A stretch of 48,931 bases of DNA from RFTU01 sp049423145 (GCA_049423145.1 JBMSQF010000009.1:1-48931); one strand, 5' to 3'; shown: positions 1 to 7,145, counted from the first letter of the stretch. Notes: a model not told the origin generated them from the sequence alone. Translations and numbers: made by a program.

Positions 1-2
1 GT

Positions 3-602
3 CCCGGCGCCGGGCCGGAGTCCGCCGCCAAGAGCGCAGTCGAGGCCACCGGGCATGCCCAGGCGGGCCCAGCCGGCGCGAGCGCCAGCCCCGTCCAGAC
101 GGTGCAAGTCCCTGCCGCCCAACAATTCAGCGGGCGCCTGAGCCTGCGGGTGCACCAGCCGCGCACGGGTGCCACCGACGGCGGGACCCTGCTCTTCGAA
201 TTCGATGGCAGCCCGGAAGCGGGCACACTGGTTCTTCAGACCGTGATCGGCACGGCTGTGGCCACGGCACGTTGGAATGCCCAAGGAGCTGAAATCGTCA
301 CCGCCAAGGGGCGGCAGACCGGTCCGCGCCTGGATGATCTGGCCGGCGCCCTCTTGGGACAGGCACTGCCTTTGGCTGCCATCCTGCAGTGGGTCAGGGC
401 GGAACCATGGCCACTGGCGCCCCATCGGGTGCGGGCAGCGGGTTTCGATCAGCTGGGCTGGTCCATCTCGCTGGAAGCCTGGCATGAAGGCGTGGTCACG
501 GCACACCGCAGTGCCCAGCCCGACCGCCCTGGAGAACTCGACATCACCGTGCGCGCGCGGCTGGATCTGCCGGCTGCGGCCGGTGAAGCCGGTCGGCCAT
601 GA
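3..602 (+). CDS. lolB: Outer-membrane lipoprotein LolB, 5' end outside window
   Basis: LolB is the outer-membrane receptor that takes lipoproteins from the periplasmic chaperone LolA and inserts them in the membrane. The frame is open from base 3 to the TGA at 600-602, so the true start and the lipoprotein signal with its cysteine lie before the window. The visible part starts with a Pro/Ala/Ser-rich linker and then has LolB features: FSGRLSLRV, a first strand pair ending in LFEFDGS, a PLAAILQWVRAEPWP helix region and a C-terminal strand ending in ARLDLP. A GTG at 102 could be read as a start but would give a protein without any export signal, so I take the open 5' end as real. It is followed by ispE after 22 bases on the same strand, the usual betaproteobacterial lolB-ispE pair. 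The family call rests on motif resemblance plus neighbourhood. Confidence 0.82.
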   Translation, partial: PGAGPESAAKSAVEATGHAQAGPAGASASPVQTVQVPAAQQFSGRLSLRVHQPRTGATDGGTLLFEFDGSPEAGTLVLQTVIGTAVATARWNAQGAEIVTAKGRQTGPRLDDLAGALLGQALPLAAILQWVRAEPWPLAPHRVRAAGFDQLGWSISLEAWHEGVVTAHRSAQPDRPGELDITVRARLDLPAAAGEAGRP

Positions 603-624
603 GGCTCGACAAGGGGCGGGGGTG

Positions 625-1593
625 ATGCACGCGCAACCATCGGCCGCCAGCCTGAGCGACTTGGCTGCGCCGGCCAAGCTCAACCTCTTCCTGCGGGTGG
701 TCGGGCGCCGCAGCGATGGCTATCACCTGTTGCAGTCGCTGTTCGTCCTGCTGGACTGGCACGACACGCTGCACCTGGAACGCCGCTCAGATGGTCGCCT
801 GCGCCGCCACGACCTGGGCCTTCCCCTGCCCGCGGACGATTTGTGCCTGCGGGCCGCAAGGCTCCTGCAGCAGCACAGCGGCTGCGCCTGGGGTGCGGAC
901 ATCAGCGTGAACAAGGTTTTGCCATCCGGGGCCGGGATGGGCGGCGGCAGTTCTGATGCCGCCACGGTCCTGCTGGGGCTGAACCGGTTGTGGGGACTGA
1001 ACTGGCCCCGAAGCCGGCTCTTGGGGCTGGGTCTGCAGTTGGGTGCCGATGTGCCGTTCTTCATCGGCGGACGCAACGCCATCGTCGAGGGCATCGGGGA
1101 GCGCCTGACGCCCGTGGCCGTCCGGCCGCGGCGCTATGCCGTGGTCAAGCCCCCCGCAGGGGTCATGACGGCGGCGATTTTTGGGGATCCCGGCCTTACG
1201 CGGGACTCTGAACCTGCTATACTTGAAGGCTTTCTTGCGGACGGTTCCGTACTGGACAAACTGCTGGATATCGATTCAGGTGGCGGACTTTCTCGCGCAC
1301 TTGAGGGGGCTTCAGCAGTGCCTGCCACGGCATTCAGGCCGGTGAACGATCTCCAAGCCGTGGCCGTGCGCCACGCGCCAGAGATCGGTCAGGCGGTCGA
1401 GTGGTTGGAAGCCCGTTTGGGCAACGGCCAGATGACCGGTTCAGGCAGTGCGGTGTTTGCAAGGGAAACGGCTGCGAACGCGCCTTTGATGGCGACCGCT
1501 CAGGGCGATTTCTTCAAGGAGTTGCCCGCCGGGTGGGAGGCGCGTTGGTGCCGGAGTCTGTCGGAGCATCCGCTGAGGGCTTGGGCAGACTGA
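625..1593 (+). CDS. ispE: 4-diphosphocytidyl-2-C-methyl-D-erythritol kinase
   Basis: IspE phosphorylates the 2-hydroxyl of CDP-methylerythritol in the non-mevalonate (MEP) isoprenoid pathway in the cytoplasm. The 322-residue product is a GHMP kinase. It has the N-terminal PAKLNLFL with the catalytic Lys18, the glycine-rich ATP loop LPSGAGMGGGSSDAAT at about 99-114, the active-site Asp in LGADVPFFIGG near 142, and the C-terminal MTGSGSAVFA at 270-279. The ATG at 625 follows a purine-rich AAGGGGCGGGGG; a GTG sits directly before it at 622. The protein is longer than the roughly 285-290 residues usual for IspE: about 40 extra residues lie around 195-237, between the DPGLTRD segment and the NDLQAVA segment. 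The gene sits between lolB and tRNA-Gln/prs, the standard order in Burkholderiales, and may be cotranscribed with them. Confidence 0.95.
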   Translation: MHAQPSAASLSDLAAPAKLNLFLRVVGRRSDGYHLLQSLFVLLDWHDTLHLERRSDGRLRRHDLGLPLPADDLCLRAARLLQQHSGCAWGADISVNKVLPSGAGMGGGSSDAATVLLGLNRLWGLNWPRSRLLGLGLQLGADVPFFIGGRNAIVEGIGERLTPVAVRPRRYAVVKPPAGVMTAAIFGDPGLTRDSEPAILEGFLADGSVLDKLLDIDSGGGLSRALEGASAVPATAFRPVNDLQAVAVRHAPEIGQAVEWLEARLGNGQMTGSGSAVFARETAANAPLMATAQGDFFKELPAGWEARWCRSLSEHPLRAWAD

Positions 1594-1653
1594 AAAAGCC
1601 GGGGATCTCGGTCCCCGCAGGGTTTGAGGGCTCGGCGCAAGCTGCGGCCTGTG

Positions 1654-1731
1654 TAGGGGAGTCGCCAAGTTGGTTAAGGCATCGGATTTTGATTCCGACA
1701 TGCGAGGGTTCGAGTCCTTCCTCCCCTGCCA
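1654..1731 (+). tRNA. tRNA-Gln (anticodon UUG)
   Basis: The cloverleaf can be folded by eye. The acceptor arms TAGGGGA (1654-1660) and TCCCCTG (1722-1728) pair, with a U-G first pair, and CCA is encoded at 1729-1731. The anticodon stem TCGGA (1682-1686) pairs with TCCGA (1694-1698) around the loop TTTTGAT, which places TTG at 34-36 (1689-1691), so the tRNA reads CAA. The T arm contains GGTTCGAGTCC. It lies 60 bases after ispE and 26 bases before prs, and this tRNA-Gln/prs linkage is typical of betaproteobacteria. A small hairpin (CGGGGA 1600-1605 with TCCCCG 1612-1617) lies between ispE and the tRNA. I see no clear separate promoter, so it may be processed from a longer transcript. Confidence 0.96.
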
Positions 1732-1757
1732 AAGCTTCTGACACGCCGGAGAATCCC

Positions 1758-2720
1758 GTGCTTTTCAACACCGTCCTGTTCACCGGCAACGCCAATCCCC
1801 AGCTGGCGCAGGAGATCGCGTCCCATTTGGGCGTGGAACTCGGCAAGGTGCACGTGGGCCGCTTCTCCGACGGCGAAGTCACCGTCGAAATCCAGCAGAA
1901 CGTCCGCGCACGCGACGTGTTCGTGGTGCAGCCCACCTGCGCGCCCACCAATGAGAACCTGGTGGAACTGCTCATCATGGTCGATGCCCTCAAGCGCGCC
2001 AGTGCGCGCCGCATCACCGCCGTGGTGCCCTACTTCGGCTACGCCCGACAGGACCGCCGTCCGCGCAGCACCCGCGTGCCCATCAGCGCCAAGGTGGTGG
2101 CCAACCTGCTGGAAACGGTCGGCGTCGAGCGCGTGCTCACCATGGACCTCCACGCCGACCAGATCCAGGGCTTCTTCGACATCCCGGTGGACAACATCTA
2201 CGCCTCGCCCGTGCTGCTGTCCGATCTCAAGAGCAAGAACTACAAAGACCTGGTGGTCGTGTCGCCCGACGTCGGCGGCGTGGTTCGCGCCCGCGCGCTG
2301 GCCAAGCAACTCGGTTGCGATCTGGCCATCATCGACAAGCGGCGCCCCGCGGCCAATGTCTCCGAAGTCATGCATGTGATCGGCGAAATCGAAGGGCGCA
2401 ACTGCGTGATCATGGACGACATGATCGACACCGCCGGCACGCTGTGCAAGGCCGCTGAGGTGCTCAAGGAGCGGGGCGCCAAGAGCGTGTATGCGTATTG
2501 CACGCATCCCATCCTTTCGGGCCCGGCCGTGGAGCGCATTGCAGCCAGCCAGATGGACGAGGTCGTCATCACCAACACCATTCCCTTGTCCCCTGAGGCG
2601 TCTGCATGCGGCAAGATCCGCCAGCTCTCAGTGGCCTTCCTGTTCGCCGAAACCATCCGCCGCATCAGCGACGGGGAGTCGGTGACATCCTTGTTTGCGG
2701 AGCAGAACAACAACTTCTGA
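1758..2720 (+). CDS. prs: Ribose-phosphate pyrophosphokinase (PRPP synthase)
   Basis: Prs makes PRPP from ribose 5-phosphate and ATP. PRPP feeds purine, pyrimidine, NAD, tryptophan and histidine synthesis, so it supplies the HisG step encoded further along this window. The 320-residue protein shows the class I signature: FTGNANPQLA at the start, the FSDGE motif, GYARQDRR in the catalytic flexible region, the DLHADQIQGFF segment, and the PRPP-binding VIMDDMIDTAGTL near residue 220. The frame stays open back through the tRNA, so the start must lie after 1731. I chose GTG 1758 because CGGAGAA sits 5-8 bases upstream and the length then matches the family (about 315-320). It is followed by rplY after 124 bases that hold two hairpins. 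Confidence 0.96.
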   Translation: MLFNTVLFTGNANPQLAQEIASHLGVELGKVHVGRFSDGEVTVEIQQNVRARDVFVVQPTCAPTNENLVELLIMVDALKRASARRITAVVPYFGYARQDRRPRSTRVPISAKVVANLLETVGVERVLTMDLHADQIQGFFDIPVDNIYASPVLLSDLKSKNYKDLVVVSPDVGGVVRARALAKQLGCDLAIIDKRRPAANVSEVMHVIGEIEGRNCVIMDDMIDTAGTLCKAAEVLKERGAKSVYAYCTHPILSGPAVERIAASQMDEVVITNTIPLSPEASACGKIRQLSVAFLFAETIRRISDGESVTSLFAEQNNNF

Positions 2721-2767
2721 AACGCAATCACCAGAGACTCGCACGACGCGCGTCTTCTGGTTTCGTC

Positions 2768-2826
2768 GGCCCGGCGGCTTTTTCGCCCAAGGGCCTTGTT
2801 CCTTGAAGCCTGGTCGCGGGCTTCAA
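2768..2826 (+). promoter_or_regulatory. Two tandem hairpins in the prs-rplY gap
   Basis: The first structure has the outer stem GGCCC (2768-2772)/GGGCC (2791-2795) and the inner stem GGCG (2773-2776)/CGCC (2784-2787) around a GCTTTTT loop. The second is a perfect 8-bp stem, TTGAAGCC (2803-2810) with GGCTTCAA (2819-2826), around an 8-base loop. The second ends only 18 bases before the rplY ATG and is not followed by a T run, so it is a weak candidate for a terminator. A structured leader for rplY, or an attenuator at the end of prs, are both possible. The pairing is seen; the function is inferred. Confidence 0.45.
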
Positions 2827-2844
2827 ACTCAACTGGAGTGAGTC

Positions 2845-3492
2845 ATGAAATTTGTCGCCTTTGAGCGCACCCTGCAGGGGACCGGAGCGAGCCGCCGCCT
2901 GCGCAACGCCGGCAAGGTGCCCGGTATCGTCTATGGCGCTGGTGAGCCCTCGATGATCGAACTCGATCACAACGCGCTCTACCACGCACTCAAGAAGGAA
3001 GCCTTCCACTCGTCCATCCTGGACATGGAGCTCAGCGGCAAGGCGCAGAAGGTGCTCCTGCGTGACTTCCAGATGCACCCCTGGCGCCAGCAGGTGCTGC
3101 ACATCGATTTCCAGCGTGTGGACGAGACCACGCGCCTGCGCAAAAAGGTGCCGCTGCACTTCGTGGGCGAAGAGAACTCGCCTGCGGTCAAGACCGACAA
3201 GTGCGTGGTCTCGCATGTAGCCACTGAAATCGAGATCGAGTGCCTGGCCGTTGCGCTGCCCGAATACATCACGGTGGACCTGTCGAACCTGGTGCGCGGC
3301 AAGTCGCTGCATGCCTCGGACGTGGTGGCTCCCGAAGGCGCCAAGATCGTTCGTCACGGCAGCCTCAACCCGGTGATCGTGTCCGTGGCCGAGGCCAAGG
3401 CCGAAGAAGAGGTCGTTGCAGCCGCTGCGCCTGCAGCCGCTCCCGCCGCCAAGGGCAAGGGCAAGAAGGACGAGAAGCAGAACAAGAAGTGA
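2845..3492 (+). CDS. rplY: 50S ribosomal protein L25 (Ctc/TL5 long form)
   Basis: L25 binds 5S rRNA in the large ribosomal subunit. The product has 215 residues, the long Ctc form with an N-terminal L25 domain (about 1-95, including GASRRLRNAGKVPGIVYG) and a C-terminal beta domain (about 100-185), unlike the 94-residue E. coli protein. The tail from about 188 onward is low-complexity Ala/Glu followed by Lys-rich residues (KGKGKKDEKQNKK), as often seen in betaproteobacterial L25. ATG 2845 is preceded by GGAG at 2834-2837, a good ribosome binding site. An intrinsic terminator follows the gene, so rplY appears to end the prs transcript or to be its own unit. The order prs-rplY-pth is conserved. 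Confidence 0.96.
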   Translation: MKFVAFERTLQGTGASRRLRNAGKVPGIVYGAGEPSMIELDHNALYHALKKEAFHSSILDMELSGKAQKVLLRDFQMHPWRQQVLHIDFQRVDETTRLRKKVPLHFVGEENSPAVKTDKCVVSHVATEIEIECLAVALPEYITVDLSNLVRGKSLHASDVVAPEGAKIVRHGSLNPVIVSVAEAKAEEEVVAAAAPAAAPAAKGKGKKDEKQNKK

Positions 3493-3559
3493 TCGCGTTG
3501 CCAGGGGTGGCCCCCTCAGGGCACCCCCAGCACGCATGAGCCGACTGTTCATGCAGCCC

Positions 3560-3586
3560 GGGCACCACACGGTGCCCTTTTTCTTT
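3560..3586 (+). terminator. Intrinsic terminator of rplY
   Basis: A perfect 7-bp stem, GGGCACC (3560-3566) with GGTGCCC (3571-3577) around the loop ACAC, is followed directly by TTTTTCTTT (3578-3586). This is the clearest Rho-independent terminator in the window. It separates prs/rplY from pth. Confidence 0.88.
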
Positions 3587-3602
3587 GCTGCGGCCCGCCC
3601 GG

Positions 3603-3608
3603 GATAAT
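3603..3608 (+). promoter_or_regulatory. Candidate -10 element (GATAAT) for pth
   Basis: GATAAT differs from TATAAT by one base and lies after the rplY terminator, where a new promoter is needed for pth. It ends only 6 bases before the pth ATG, so a start point at the usual distance would fall on or next to the ATG and the message would be leaderless. I see no convincing -35 hexamer at the right spacing. Confidence 0.4.
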
Positions 3609-3614
3609 CCGATC

Positions 3615-4265
3615 ATGATCCGCCTGATCGTTGGTCTGGGAAACCCCGGGCCGGAATACGAAGACACCCGACACAACGCCGGCTTCTGGTGGGTGGACGG
3701 GGCCGCCCGCGCGCTCAAGGCCTCACTGCAAACCGACAAGGCTTTTTTCGGCTTGTCAGCCCGTGTCTCGGCGCCGCTGCCCGGAATCCCCGGGCCGGTC
3801 TGGCTGCTGCAGCCGCAAACCTTCATGAATCTCAGCGGCAAGTCGGTGGGCGCTCTGGCCCGCTTCTTCAAGATTCCCCCTGAGGACATCCTGGTGGTCC
3901 ATGATGAACTGGATCTGCCGCCAGGTCAGGTCAAACTCAAGCAAGGCGGCGGCTCGGCCGGCCACAACGGCTTGAAGGACATCAGCGCCCAACTGGGTTC
4001 ACCCCACTACTGGAGGCTTCGTCTGGGGATCGGTCACCCGGGAGACCGCGCGGAGGTTGCGGGCTATGTGCTGCGCAAGCCTCCGGCTTCAGAGCGTGAG
4101 TTGATCGAAACCGCGCTGGCCAAATCGCTTGGCGCCCTGGCGCCGCTGCTGCGGGGTGAATTCGAACAGGCCACCCGCCTCATCCACGCCCCGGCGCAGC
4201 GGCGCGGCGCGCCTCCTCCTGCAAGCGGCGGTAGCGGGCCCAAAGAGACGCCTGATCATCCTTGA
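3615..4265 (+). CDS. pth: Peptidyl-tRNA hydrolase
   Basis: Pth cleaves the ester bond of peptidyl-tRNAs released early from ribosomes and recycles the tRNA. The 216-residue product has the family core: IVGLGNPGPEYEDTRHNAGF with catalytic His at about 24, the QPQTFMNLSGKSV segment, VVHDELDLPPG with the catalytic Asp, and GGGSAGHNGLKDI with the conserved His/Asn. The family is usually about 190-200 residues; here the last 20 or so (Arg/Gly/Pro-rich, ending in KETPDHP) are extra. ATG 3615 gives MIRLIVGLGNP, the canonical start; an upstream in-frame start at 3585 lies in the terminator region. No Shine-Dalgarno is seen. The 3' end overlaps the opposite-strand ferredoxin gene by 86 bases. Confidence 0.95.
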   Translation: MIRLIVGLGNPGPEYEDTRHNAGFWWVDGAARALKASLQTDKAFFGLSARVSAPLPGIPGPVWLLQPQTFMNLSGKSVGALARFFKIPPEDILVVHDELDLPPGQVKLKQGGGSAGHNGLKDISAQLGSPHYWRLRLGIGHPGDRAEVAGYVLRKPPASERELIETALAKSLGALAPLLRGEFEQATRLIHAPAQRRGAPPPASGGSGPKETPDHP

Positions 4266-4458
4266 TCAGGGGGTTGAGCGGGATGCAGTCCACCGGGCAG
4301 ACCTGCCGGCACTGCGGCTCCTCGAAATGCCCGACGCACTCGGTGCAGCGCTCGGGGTCGATGTCGTAGTGCTCGGCCCCCATGGCGATGGCGCTGTTGG
4401 GACACTCGGGCTCGCAGACATCGCAATTGATGCACTCGTCGGTGATCATCAGGGCCAT
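4180..4458 (-). CDS. 2[4Fe-4S] ferredoxin, YfhL family
   Basis: This is a small cytoplasmic electron carrier of 92 residues with two cluster motifs. The first is CINCDVCEPECP (Cys 9, 12, 15, 19) and the second is CTECVGHFEEPQCRQVCP, with the longer CxxC-x8-C spacing typical of YfhL/Alvin-type bacterial ferredoxins. Start ATG 4458 gives MALMITDECINC, the usual N-terminus. The protein ends in a charged helix (ASLWARYRRLQEEAR) and a short Pro/Gly tail. It is the last gene of the minus-strand his-rsmD-coaD block, 22 bases after coaD; a coaD-ferredoxin pair is common in Burkholderiales. Its last 86 bases are antisense to the pth 3' end. The electron partner is not visible. Confidence 0.93.
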   Translation of the reverse strand: MALMITDECINCDVCEPECPNSAIAMGAEHYDIDPERCTECVGHFEEPQCRQVCPVDCIPLNPLIKDDQASLWARYRRLQEEARRAAAPGRG

Positions 4459-4480
4459 GGTCGACTGCTCCGCGCTGGCC

Positions 4481-4996
4481 TCAAACGCCGGCTGCGCCGC
4501 TGCCGGCCAGCCGCTTGGCCTGCAAGGCCTGCAGGACGTGGGGCGAGACAAACTTCCCCACCTCTCCGCCGAGCATGGCAATCTCTCGCACGAAGGTGCC
4601 ACTGACAAACTGAAAAGCATCGCTGGGCGTGAGGAACAGCGTTTCCACATCGGGCATGAGCTGGCGGTTCATGCCGGCCATCTGGAACTCATATTCGAAA
4701 TCACTGACCGCGCGCAAACCGCGGACCACAACCCGCGCGCCCTGCCCCACCACGAAGTCACGCAAGAGGCCGTCGAAGGGCAGCACCCGCACCTGTGGCA
4801 GCACCGCGCAGGCCTGCTGCGCCATGGCCAAGCGCTCCTCCAACGAGAAGAGCGCGCGCTTGTGATGGCCCACCGCCACGGCCACGATCACCGTGCCGAA
4901 GAGCCGACTGGCGCGGCGAATCAGGTCCTCATGCCCAAGGGTCATGGGGTCGAAGGTGCCAGGGTAGACGGCGATCACGCCAGGGGATGCACTCAT
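4481..4996 (-). CDS. coaD: Phosphopantetheine adenylyltransferase
   Basis: CoaD transfers AMP from ATP to 4'-phosphopantetheine, the fourth step of coenzyme A synthesis. The 171-residue product shows the nucleotidyltransferase start AVYPGTFDPMTLGHEDLI with the T/HxGH-type motif, the substrate segment VVRGLRAVSDFEYEFQMAGMN, and the C-terminal FVSGTFVREIAMLGG that corresponds to the family ISSTxVRE signature. The ATG at 4996 overlaps the rsmD stop (TCAT on the plus strand, ATGA on the coding strand), so translation is probably coupled to rsmD. An rsmD-coaD pair is very common in bacteria. Length is close to the usual 160-170. Confidence 0.95.
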   Translation of the reverse strand: MSASPGVIAVYPGTFDPMTLGHEDLIRRASRLFGTVIVAVAVGHHKRALFSLEERLAMAQQACAVLPQVRVLPFDGLLRDFVVGQGARVVVRGLRAVSDFEYEFQMAGMNRQLMPDVETLFLTPSDAFQFVSGTFVREIAMLGGEVGKFVSPHVLQALQAKRLAGSGAAGV

Positions 4997-5547
4997 GTCG
5001 CGCTCTCGTTGACGCACTTCCACAGATGGGCATGCACCGCACCGGCCCGCAGATGCCGATGCAGCCGAAGGCCAGCAGCCTCCAGGGCCCATTGTGCCGG
5101 GGCTTCCAGATACAGCCAGCCCCCCTCTCGCACCAGGGGAATCGCCGCCTGCCAAGCGGGCTCGAAGAGCGGTGAATCGAAGGGGGGGTCCAGCAGCACC
5201 AGGTCAAAGGAACGCGCGGCACAGCGGCCCATCCACGCCAGGGCATCCCCGTGGTGCACGGTGACCATGGCAGCATGCAGGCGTTGCGCCGAACCCAGGA
5301 GCGAACGCGCCAGGGCCGGATCGGCCTCGAGCATCACCACCCGGCATGCACCGCGTGAGGCCGCTTCAAAACCCAATGCACCGCTGCCGGCAAACGCATC
5401 CAGCACCTGCCAGTCGCTCAGGTCCTGTCCCAACCAATTGAAGAGTGTTTCGCGGACGCGGTCGGGCGTGGGCCGCAAGCCCGGCCGGTCGGCCACCGGC
5501 AGCTTGCTGCGCTTCCACTGGCCGCCGATCAGGCGAACATCGCCCAT
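4993..5547 (-). CDS. rsmD: 16S rRNA (guanine(966)-N(2))-methyltransferase
   Basis: RsmD methylates G966 in 16S rRNA during 30S assembly. The 184-residue protein has the SAM-binding motif DAFAGSGALGFEAASRGA (about 50-67), the acidic loop MLEAD that follows, and the catalytic LLDPPFDSP (about 118-126), a DPPF version of the N-methyltransferase NPPY/DPPF motif. The N-terminal VRLIGGQWKRSKLPV and RPTPDRVRETLFNWL are characteristic of RsmD. ATG 5547 lies 4 bases after the hisF stop, so rsmD is presumably read as part of the his transcript. Finding rsmD directly behind hisF is unusual (see findings). Confidence 0.95.
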   Translation of the reverse strand: MGDVRLIGGQWKRSKLPVADRPGLRPTPDRVRETLFNWLGQDLSDWQVLDAFAGSGALGFEAASRGACRVVMLEADPALARSLLGSAQRLHAAMVTVHHGDALAWMGRCAARSFDLVLLDPPFDSPLFEPAWQAAIPLVREGGWLYLEAPAQWALEAAGLRLHRHLRAGAVHAHLWKCVNESAT

Positions 5548-5551
5548 GGGC

Positions 5552-6331
5552 TCACCGGCGCACGGGCACGCCGCGCGCTGCCATCAGCGACTTGGCCTCG
5601 GCCACCGTGTGCTGGCCGTAATGGAAGATGCTCGCGGCCAGTACCGCATCGGCGCCGCCGATTTGGATGCCGTCCACCAGGTGCTGCAATTCACCCACGC
5701 CACCCGAGGCGATCACCGGCACGGGGACGGCGTCGCTGACGGCGCGGGTCAGTTCGAGGTCGAAGCCGATCTTGGTGCCGTCACGGTCCATGCTGGTCAG
5801 CAGGATTTCACCGGCGCCGAAATCCGCCATCTGCCGCGCCCAGGCCACCGCATCAAGGCCGACATTCTTGCGCCCGCCGTGGGTATAGACATCCCAACCG
5901 GGGCCTCGAACGGCGGCGTCGTTGCCTTGGCGCCTTTTGGCGTCGATGGCCACCACGATGCACTGCGCACCGTACTTGTCTGAGGCCTCGCGAATCACCT
6001 CAGGCCGGGCCACCGCCGCCGAATTGAAGCTCACCTTGTCGGCACCGGCATTCAGCAGGCGCCGTACGTCGTCCACCGAGCGCACACCGCCGCCCACGGT
6101 CAAGGGGATGAAGACCTGCGAGGCCACCGCTTCGATGATGTGCAGGATCAGGTCGCGGCCGTCACTGGTGGCCGTGATGTCCAGAAAGGTGAGTTCATCG
6201 GCCCCTTGCTCGTTGTATCGTGCGGCGATCTCCACCGGATCACCGGCATCGCGCAACTCGACAAAGTTCACGCCCTTGACGACCCGCCCGCCGGTCACGT
6301 CCAGGCAGGGAATGATGCGCTTGGCCAGCAT
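5552..6331 (-). CDS. hisF: Imidazole glycerol phosphate synthase, cyclase subunit
   Basis: HisF uses ammonia from HisH to convert PRFAR into imidazole glycerol phosphate and AICAR, linking histidine and purine synthesis. The 259-residue beta/alpha barrel starts MLAKRIIPCLDV, with catalytic Asp in CLDVTGGRVVKGVNF, the half-barrel phosphate site VGGGVRS, the second catalytic Asp in LLTSMDRDGTK, and the second phosphate site VIASGGVGE. ATG 6331 matches the normal N-terminus; an open extension upstream is rejected because it would add a Leu/Arg stretch with no family match. hisA lies 60 bases upstream and rsmD 4 bases downstream. hisI and hisE, which commonly follow hisF in Burkholderiales, are not here. 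Confidence 0.97.
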   Translation of the reverse strand: MLAKRIIPCLDVTGGRVVKGVNFVELRDAGDPVEIAARYNEQGADELTFLDITATSDGRDLILHIIEAVASQVFIPLTVGGGVRSVDDVRRLLNAGADKVSFNSAAVARPEVIREASDKYGAQCIVVAIDAKRRQGNDAAVRGPGWDVYTHGGRKNVGLDAVAWARQMADFGAGEILLTSMDRDGTKIGFDLELTRAVSDAVPVPVIASGGVGELQHLVDGIQIGGADAVLAASIFHYGQHTVAEAKSLMAARGVPVRR

Positions 6332-6391
6332 CAACAGCCCGCCGCAAGGGCGCAAACGCAGCTGCAGCCGCAACCCACGCAGTCGGGATCA

Positions 6392-7132
6392 TCAACCATT
6401 GAGTTCATCCGCGCGCGACTGCGCCGCTTTGAAGTCCAGCGCACCGGTGTAGATGGAGCGGCCGCAAATCACACCCTCGACACCATCGGATTCCACCGCG
6501 CACAGGGCCTCAATGTCGGCGATATTGGAGAGTCCGCCGGAGGCGATCACGGGAATGCTCAGGGCCTGCGCCAGCTTGACCGTGGCCTCGATGTTGATGC
6601 CGGTGAGCATGCCATCGCGCCCAATATCGGTGTAGATGATGCCTTCAACCCCATAGTCCTCGAACTTGCGCGCCAGGTCGACCACCTCATGGCCGGTGAG
6701 CTTGCTCCAGCCATCGGTGGCCACCTTCCCATCCTTGGCATCCAGCCCGACGATGATGTGTCCACCGAAGGCGCTGCAGGCGTCCTTCAAAAAGCCCGGG
6801 CTCTTCACCGCCGCAGTGCCGATGATGACGTAGCTGATCCCGTCATCCAGGTAGCGCTCGATCGTGTCGAGGTCGCGGATACCACCGCCCAGCTGCACCG
6901 GAATGTCGTCACCGACCGCCCGCAGGATCGACTTGACGGCGCCTTCATTGACGGGCTTGCCCGCAAAAGCGCCATTGAGGTCGACCAGGTGCAGCCGCCG
7001 TGCCCCGGCGTCCACCCAGCGCCTGGCCATGGCGGCAGGGTCTTCGGAGAAGGTGGTGCTGTCATTCATATCGCCTTGCTTGAGGCGAACGCAGTGACCG
7101 TCCTTGAGGTCGATGGCAGGGATCAGCAGCAT
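6392..7132 (-). CDS. hisA: ProFAR isomerase
   Basis: HisA catalyses the Amadori rearrangement of ProFAR to PRFAR in histidine synthesis. The 246-residue barrel begins MLLIPAIDLKDGHCVRLKQGD with catalytic Asp8, has HLVDLNGAFAGKPVN, the phosphate-binding LGGGIRD (half barrel 1) and ASGGLSNIAD (half barrel 2), and the second catalytic Asp in IYTDIGRDGML. The start at 7132 gives the standard length and N-terminus. It lies 13 bases after hisH and 60 bases before hisF, so it is part of the same operon. Nothing is unusual in the protein. Confidence 0.97.
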   Translation of the reverse strand: MLLIPAIDLKDGHCVRLKQGDMNDSTTFSEDPAAMARRWVDAGARRLHLVDLNGAFAGKPVNEGAVKSILRAVGDDIPVQLGGGIRDLDTIERYLDDGISYVIIGTAAVKSPGFLKDACSAFGGHIIVGLDAKDGKVATDGWSKLTGHEVVDLARKFEDYGVEGIIYTDIGRDGMLTGINIEATVKLAQALSIPVIASGGLSNIADIEALCAVESDGVEGVICGRSIYTGALDFKAAQSRADELNG

Positions 7133-7145
7133 GGCTGGTCGGGAT

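Noticed and set aside
1401..1757. The prs frame is open upstream through the end of ispE and the tRNA
   Set aside because: A protein reading through a tRNA gene is implausible; the GTG at 1758 with CGGAGAA upstream gives the family length.
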